Positions 59,911-64,000 of a DNA stretch of 64,000 nucleotides are shown here, piece by piece; position 1 is the stretch's first letter, and the number at the start of each line of letters is the position of its first letter. The DNA lies in contig JAFSEU010000017.1 in NCBI GenBank assembly GCA_017435565.1, positions 1 to 64,000 of the forward strand. The letters run 5' to 3'. The notes beneath the pieces are model-generated. The model saw only the letters and a list, made by a program, of their open reading frames with translations, ran no database searches and had not been told where the DNA came from. Source of the DNA: Oscillospiraceae bacterium. GTDB taxonomy: Bacteria > Bacillota > Clostridia > Oscillospirales > Ruminococcaceae. Made by a program: the position numbers and the translations under genes.

Positions 59911-61641
59911 TTATTCGCAGATTGCATCAAACTTGCAAAGCTCTTTGCAGATACCGCAGCCTACGCACTGTGTGCCGTCAATAACAGCCTTGCCGTTCTT
60001 GATAGAAATTGCGGGACATCCGAGCTTCATGCACATTTTGCAGGTTCTGCACTTATCGCTGTCTACTTTAAGAGGTGCGTTGTGCTTCACATATTTCAAA
60101 AGCGCACAGGGACGGCGTGAAATGATAACCGAAGGTTCTGCAATTGCAACTTCTTCCCTTACAGCTTCTTCTGTCTGAGCCAGATTGTAAGGATCCACAA
60201 CTCTTACTCTGTTAATGCCCACAGCCTTGCACAAATCTTCAAGCCAAACCTTTGCGGCAACATCACCCTTGAGGTTTTTGCCCGTTGTGGGATTCTGCTG
60301 GTGGCCTGTCATACCTGTAATTGAGTTATCAAGAATAATTACTGTAGAATTTGTTGCGTTGTAGGCAATATTTACAAGGCCTGTAATACCGCTGTGCATA
60401 AATGTGGAATCACCGATTACAGCAACCGAAGTCTTCTCGCTTTGTTCTTTTCTCACCTTATTAAATCCGTGAAGTGCAGAAATCGAAGCACCCATACAGA
60501 TTGTTGTATCCATAGCGGAAAGAGGTGCGCTTGCGCCGAGAGTATAGCAGCCGATATCACCCGAAACTGTAAGCTTTAACTTTGAAAGCACATAGAACAG
60601 ACCTCTGTGAGGACATCCTGCGCACATAACAGGCGGTCTTACGGGAACATTTTCGCCGAAATCATCATATTCAACTTCCTTGCCAAGAAGCTTGCTTGCT
60701 ATAATTGAAGGTGAAAGCTCACCGATAAGCCCGAAAATTTCTTTTCCGACAATGTCAAGTCCAAGAGCTTTACAATGATTTTCGATGATACCATCAAGCT
60801 CTTCAATAACATAAACCTTTTTGTGCTTTGCACAGAAATCCTTGAAAATCTCAACGGGAAGCGGATTTACGATACCGAGCTTGAGATATGAAACATCATT
60901 TCCCAAAGCTTCTTTAGCATATTCATATGCAGCGCCCGATGTAATCACACCGATTTCATCGCTGTTGTATTCAACTTTGTTAAGGTCACAGTTTTCAGCA
61001 AATGCAGCAATATCAGCCATGCGCTGTTCAACAAAAACGTGGCGGCCCTTTGCGTTTGCGGGCATCATTACATATTTTGCGGGATTCTTAACATATTCCT
61101 TGATTTCTACCTGCTCTCTTTCGCAAAGCTCAACACTGTTCTGCGAATGAGCAACTCTTGTTGAAAGTCTGACAATAACAGGGGTATCAAACTGTTCGGA
61201 AAGCTCGAATGCACGCTTTACAAAATCCTTGCATTCAACAGAGTTTGAAGGCTCAACCATCATAACCTTTGATGCGATTGCGTGATGGCGTGAATCCTGC
61301 TCGTTCTGAGAAGAGTGCATTCCGGGGTCATCGGCAACGCCGATAACAAGTCCGCCGTTAACGCCTGTATAAGATACAGTATAAAGTGGGTCTGCGGCAA
61401 CGTTGAGACCAACGTGCTTCATGGCACAGAAAGACCTTGCGCCTGCAATTGACGCACCGATTGCAACTTCCATTGCAACCTTTTCGTTGGGTGCCCACTC
61501 AGCATAAACCTCATCATACTTTGCGACAAATTCGGTAATTTCGGTAGAAGGTGTTCCGGGATAGCTTGACGCAAGATTGCAGCCGGCTTCATAAAGACCT
61601 CTGGCAAACGCCTCGTTACCAATCATAAGTTTCTTGTTCAA
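59911..61641 (-). CDS. iorA: Indolepyruvate ferredoxin oxidoreductase, alpha subunit
   Basis: A 576-aa subunit combining the pyrimidine-binding domain, the thiamine-pyrophosphate domain and a ferredoxin domain. GDSTFMHSGITGLVNIAYN is the TPP motif, and GCPHRGLFYVLSKL precedes it. The C-terminus has two 4Fe-4S motifs, CRTCKMCMKLGCP and CVGCGICKELCKF. It starts at TTG 61641 after AGGACGG; the frame closes upstream. The leader carries a terminator hairpin, and a palindrome overlaps the promoter. Confidence 0.96.
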   Translation of the reverse strand: MNKKLMIGNEAFARGLYEAGCNLASSYPGTPSTEITEFVAKYDEVYAEWAPNEKVAMEVAIGASIAGARSFCAMKHVGLNVAADPLYTVSYTGVNGGLVIGVADDPGMHSSQNEQDSRHHAIASKVMMVEPSNSVECKDFVKRAFELSEQFDTPVIVRLSTRVAHSQNSVELCEREQVEIKEYVKNPAKYVMMPANAKGRHVFVEQRMADIAAFAENCDLNKVEYNSDEIGVITSGAAYEYAKEALGNDVSYLKLGIVNPLPVEIFKDFCAKHKKVYVIEELDGIIENHCKALGLDIVGKEIFGLIGELSPSIIASKLLGKEVEYDDFGENVPVRPPVMCAGCPHRGLFYVLSKLKLTVSGDIGCYTLGASAPLSAMDTTICMGASISALHGFNKVRKEQSEKTSVAVIGDSTFMHSGITGLVNIAYNATNSTVIILDNSITGMTGHQQNPTTGKNLKGDVAAKVWLEDLCKAVGINRVRVVDPYNLAQTEEAVREEVAIAEPSVIISRRPCALLKYVKHNAPLKVDSDKCRTCKMCMKLGCPAISIKNGKAVIDGTQCVGCGICKELCKFDAICE

Positions 61642-61663
61642 TATATTTTCCGTCCTTTCGGGT

Positions 61664-61696
61664 AAAAAATGCGGCAGTTAAAAATTTGTTGCCGCA
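61664..61696 (-). terminator. Terminator hairpin in the iorA leader
   Basis: Minus-strand TGCGGCA (61690-61696) and TGCCGCA (61670-61676) with 13-base loop, followed directly by TTTTTT (61664-61669). It lies between the predicted start near 61731 and the iorA start codon, as in attenuation control. Confidence 0.75.
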
Positions 61697-61737
61697 GTAT
61701 ATGCAATTCAAAACAAATCTGAAAATACACCTTTACC

Positions 61738-61758
61738 ATTATAGCAAATTATTTGCTA
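61738..61758 (-). promoter_or_regulatory. iorA promoter -10 with overlapping palindromic operator
   Basis: TATAAT on the minus strand (61738-61743) overlaps TAGCAAAT-T-ATTTGCTA (61742-61758), a perfect 8+1+8 palindrome. The -35 (TTTTCA) is weak. A repressor bound here would block RNA polymerase. Confidence 0.7.
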
Positions 61759-61796
61759 AATGAAAAGAGGGAGAACAAAATTTCATTAAAACTGCA

Positions 61797-61830
61797 CAAA
61801 AAAAGCGACCCACTTTTTACAGTGGGCCGA
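61797..61830 (-). terminator. Terminator of the aquaporin gene
   Basis: A stem of about 9 bp (CCCACT/AGTGGG core, 61806-61829) with loop of 6; on the minus strand seven T follow. Confidence 0.85.
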
Positions 61831-61854
61831 TTTGTTGAACTTTTTGTTGAAAAA

Positions 61855-62559
61855 TCACTTAGCGTTTGTCTTAGCATCGCTTGAGGAGAGGAACTTGTAG
61901 ACAAAAGCCGCAAGTGCCGCACCAACGAGGGGAGCAAGAATAAATACCCATACCTGCTTCAACGCTTCGTTGTCAACAAGTGCGCTCCATACAAACGCAG
62001 GTCCAAAGCTTCTTGCAGGATTTACGGATGTGCCTGTAAGGGGCAGACCGAACAGATGCACAAGTGTGAGCGAAAGACCGATAACAATACCGCTTACAGC
62101 GTTATTTTCAGTCTTGCTTGTAACGCCGATAATAGCAATTACAAAAACGAATGTAAGAAGAATTTCGGCAATAAACGCACCCGATGCGCTTATTGCAACA
62201 TTGGAGTTTACGCCGTAGCCGTTTGTTCCGAGTCCATGAAGGGCAAAATAATCGGGCGCAATGGAATAAAGCGTTGCGGCACCTGCAATTGCACCGAGGA
62301 ACTGCGCAGCAATATATCCTATAAAATCAACAGGGTTGAGCTTTTTGAGAATGAGCATCGCAAGCGAAACCGCAGGGTTGATGTGGCAGCCCGAAACATT
62401 GCCGATTGAATATGCCATTGCAACGATAACAAGACCGAATGCAAGCGCTATTCCGACATAGCCTGTGCCCAACCCATTTGTTGCAGCAACGCCGCAGGCA
62501 AACAGAACAAGAACAAATGTGCCGATAAACTCAGCTAAGTATTTTTTAATGCTTTCCAT
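61855..62559 (-). CDS. MIP family aquaporin
   Basis: A 234-aa channel with six membrane segments and two half-helices: SGCHINPAVSLAML near residue 61 and GTSVNPARSFGPAF near residue 176. Arg after the second NPA and His in the selectivity region (CHINPA is the first) point to a water-type, AqpZ-like, pore rather than a glycerol facilitator. The gene stands alone with its own promoter (62593-62621) and terminator. Confidence 0.9.
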   Translation of the reverse strand: MESIKKYLAEFIGTFVLVLFACGVAATNGLGTGYVGIALAFGLVIVAMAYSIGNVSGCHINPAVSLAMLILKKLNPVDFIGYIAAQFLGAIAGAATLYSIAPDYFALHGLGTNGYGVNSNVAISASGAFIAEILLTFVFVIAIIGVTSKTENNAVSGIVIGLSLTLVHLFGLPLTGTSVNPARSFGPAFVWSALVDNEALKQVWVFILAPLVGAALAAFVYKFLSSSDAKTNAK

Positions 62560-62592
62560 AAAATTTCCCTCCGCAAAAAATAATGTATTTAT

Positions 62593-62621
62593 ATATTAAC
62601 ATATAAAGGTAAATTTTGCAA
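62593..62621 (-). promoter_or_regulatory. Promoter of the aquaporin gene
   Basis: Minus-strand -35 TTGCAA (62616-62621), 17-bp spacer, -10 TAATAT (62593-62598). Confidence 0.6.
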
Positions 62622-62657
62622 GGGGATATTTTCACATACTCAGGTAAATTCGGAACG

Positions 62658-63617
62658 TTAAACCTTGCTAAATCCCAAATAATGTTTTTTCCCATCGTAC
62701 TGTTTAAACATAAGAGCAATTGTATCGCCAATGCTTAGACTGTCATAGTTAATACGATTTATCTTCAATTCTTCCTGACTGCCGTTTTCATAGCGTATAG
62801 TTATGTAATAGCTGTAGTGCTGTTTAACCTTTGTTTTGATATCTACCTGCCCGTATAGGCCGTACATAGTGGGGTCAGGCATGCTTTTACTTTCAATTGT
62901 TGTTCCCGTGTTCACTATCCGTCGATTGATTACAGTTGCATTAAATGTAATGATAGGCGCTGAATCTTTTTTTCTTCTTTTCCTTACACTTCCCAATGCT
63001 GCCGAATACAGAAGTAACATAAACAACGTTAAAACACCACAAGAGGCAGTAATTGCATACCAGTTTCCAGTGGCGATAACACCGACTAACGGCACAGCAA
63101 AACACAAAGAACCGATACCCATATAAACTGCCATTTTTTCTTTATCTTCATCAATCAGCTTTATGTCATTTTCCTCGTATACGGATTTTACAGCTTTGAT
63201 AATAATCTTATAAATCAATAAAGCGACCGCACACACGATAAATAGAATAACAAAAAAATCTGAAGTACTTATGATATCTTTTATGTTATATGCGAAATAT
63301 ATCAAAGGCAAAAATATTAAAAGTAGCGCTGCAATAGCAACTATTCTAACTACTTTAATTTTATTTGCGCTGCCTTCCGAAGCTTTTTCCGATTTTATCC
63401 TTATTCTACGTAATATAAACGATGCTGCAAGTGAATAGTAGAATATAAATGCCAGCACTAAAGCTGCCATTAAGAAAATGGCTACTGATATTTCTTTTAT
63501 TTCACCTTGCAATATCGAATTGACAATTACATAAATAGGCATAGAATATATACACACAGTTGCAATTAAAATTAAAACTGTCACCTTAATCTTATCGCTG
63601 AGTTTTGCATCTTCCAA
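62658..63617 (-). CDS. Membrane protein, downstream part of a split gene
   Basis: A frame of 319 aa with about six to seven membrane segments and a C-terminal soluble beta-rich domain (residues 225-319, with GQVDIKTKVKQHYSYYITIRY), which may resemble DUF3592-type domains. No SD fits the TTG at 63617, and the frame is open from about 63669. It may be the continuation of the 90-aa frame at 63581-63853, separated by one base at a T8 tract (63660-63667). Function unknown. Confidence 0.65.
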   Translation of the reverse strand: MEDAKLSDKIKVTVLILIATVCIYSMPIYVIVNSILQGEIKEISVAIFLMAALVLAFIFYYSLAASFILRRIRIKSEKASEGSANKIKVVRIVAIAALLLIFLPLIYFAYNIKDIISTSDFFVILFIVCAVALLIYKIIIKAVKSVYEENDIKLIDEDKEKMAVYMGIGSLCFAVPLVGVIATGNWYAITASCGVLTLFMLLLYSAALGSVRKRRKKDSAPIITFNATVINRRIVNTGTTIESKSMPDPTMYGLYGQVDIKTKVKQHYSYYITIRYENGSQEELKINRINYDSLSIGDTIALMFKQYDGKKHYLGFSKV

Positions 63618-63853
63618 TTCATATAGAGCTGATTCAACAACAGGAAAATAAATCGATACAAAAAAAAGTTATAAATAATATGATGTAATATTGCTATATA
63701 TATCCCACCAAACAAAAATGTTAATGTTGTCTCAAATATGTCCAACGTATTTTTTTTACCTAAAAACTCTTCAAACAGTAACGGAACCGCCGGAGAATAC
63801 AACATAATTACAGAAATTGCAACAATAATCTTTACTACCTTCATTTTATTCAT
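63581..63853 (-). CDS. Membrane protein, upstream part of a split gene
   Basis: A 90-aa frame with two membrane segments (residues 5-28 and 42-66). It starts MNKMKVVKIIVAISV with SD GGAGG. After YNFF it enters a T8 tract. A one-base shift there would join it to the frame ending at 62658 without a break and give one polytopic protein of about 420 aa. As read, it ends in an atypical tail. The promoter (63905-63933) serves this start codon. Confidence 0.6.
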   Translation of the reverse strand: MNKMKVVKIIVAISVIMLYSPAVPLLFEEFLGKKNTLDIFETTLTFLFGGIYIAILHHIIYNFFLYRFIFLLLNQLYMNWKMQNSAIRLR

Positions 63854-63878
63854 CGTTGAACCTCCAAATCAATATTTT

Positions 63879-63898
63879 ACACTCAACATTTTGAGCAT
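63879..63898. promoter_or_regulatory. Operator-like palindrome O2
   Basis: CTCAA-4-TTGAG core inside ACACTCAA CATT TTGAGCAT, downstream of the minus-strand -10. Confidence 0.6.
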
Positions 63899-63904
63899 AC
63901 TAAA

Positions 63905-63933
63905 ATTATACTTAATATGTTGAGTATTGTCAA
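63905..63933 (-). promoter_or_regulatory. Promoter of the split membrane gene
   Basis: Perfect minus-strand -35 TTGACA (63928-63933), 17-bp spacer and -10 TATAAT (63905-63910). Confidence 0.85.
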
Positions 63934-63945
63934 GAGGTTGAGTAT
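63908..63945. promoter_or_regulatory. Operator-like palindromes O1 and O3
   Basis: O1 is ATACTTAA TATG TTGAGTAT (63908-63927), an 8-4-8 palindrome with one mismatch, inside the spacer of the minus promoter. O3 is ATTGTCAA GAGG TTGAGTAT (63926-63945), an imperfect copy that covers the -35 of the minus promoter and the spacer of the plus promoter. Confidence 0.65.
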
Positions 63946-63948
63946 GAT
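63920..63948 (+). promoter_or_regulatory. Promoter of the XRE regulator gene
   Basis: -35 TTGAGT (63920-63925), 17-bp spacer, -10 TATGAT (63943-63948). It overlaps the divergent promoter. Confidence 0.65.
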
Positions 63949-63971
63949 AAAATTTTAAGTGGTGATTAAAA

Positions 63972-64000
63972 ATGATAAGCTACAAGCCGTTTTACGAAAC
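63972..64000 (+). CDS. XRE-type regulator, start only
   Basis: Nine complete codons are visible, MISYKPFYE then T cut by the window edge. I recall this N-terminus from small Cro/CI-type (HTH_26) regulators. The palindromes in the divergent promoter region fit a self-regulating repressor. The evidence is short, so the call is tentative. Confidence 0.5.

Overview
The window looks like a chromosomal segment of a Gram-positive, anaerobic, fibre-degrading gut or rumen Clostridium relative, most likely Ruminococcaceae (Ruminococcus-like). The grounds are the gene order of the housekeeping blocks, the FabK-type fatty-acid operon, ferredoxin-linked indolepyruvate oxidoreductase, FeoAB, an LCP cell-wall ligase, and a secreted SGNH esterase ending in a type I dockerin, the mark of a cellulosome. 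No tRNA, rRNA, CRISPR array, prophage or insertion sequence was seen. Gene names rest on motifs read by eye.

Layout. 1-1200: end of a transglutaminase-like membrane protein. 1200-23900: a long minus-strand housekeeping run. It holds an FMN-riboswitch-controlled riboflavin transporter, EF-P, an M24 peptidase, a YqeG phosphatase, rpsU, leuS, rsfS, an LCP protein, yqeK, nadD, yhbY, ftsY, smc, a radical SAM gene, rnc, plsX, trmFO, topA, dprA and a TrmH-type methylase. 24000-25350: infC-rpmI-rplT behind a long leader; infC appears to start at ATA. 25370-28300: an MntR/DtxR-like regulator divergent from feoAB. 28350-31700: GNAT, dockerin esterase, and a divergent GH9 enzyme without signal peptide. 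31800-33900: a purine permease and an orphan membrane protein.

33920-45750: the most interesting stretch. A complete type II fatty-acid operon runs acpP-fabK-fabD-fabG-fabF-accB-fabZ-accC-accD-accA and ends in an acyl-CoA synthetase gene. Its promoter has a good -10, no recognisable -35, and four GGAAC direct repeats spaced exactly 11 bp apart just upstream. The gene next after the operon encodes a soluble multi-PAS protein with a SARP-like winged-helix domain. SARP activators are known to bind 11-bp-phased direct repeats placed like this. I propose, as inference, that this protein activates the operon.

46000-64000: a heterodimeric ABC exporter, a Na/Pi cotransporter-PhoU protein, a VanY-type carboxypeptidase with Ig-like domains, TspO, and an unusual aspartate carbamoyltransferase with a PyrI-like zinc tail. 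Then come a degenerate kinase-like protein and an indolepyruvate oxidoreductase / phenylacetate-CoA ligase / ACT operon with a palindromic operator and leader terminator. Last are an aquaporin, a membrane protein split by a frameshift at a T8 tract, and the start of a divergent XRE regulator with three operator-like palindromes between them.

Promoter calls are by eye: matches to TTGACA-17-TATAAT with the stated spacing. Terminators are inverted repeats with a following T-run.
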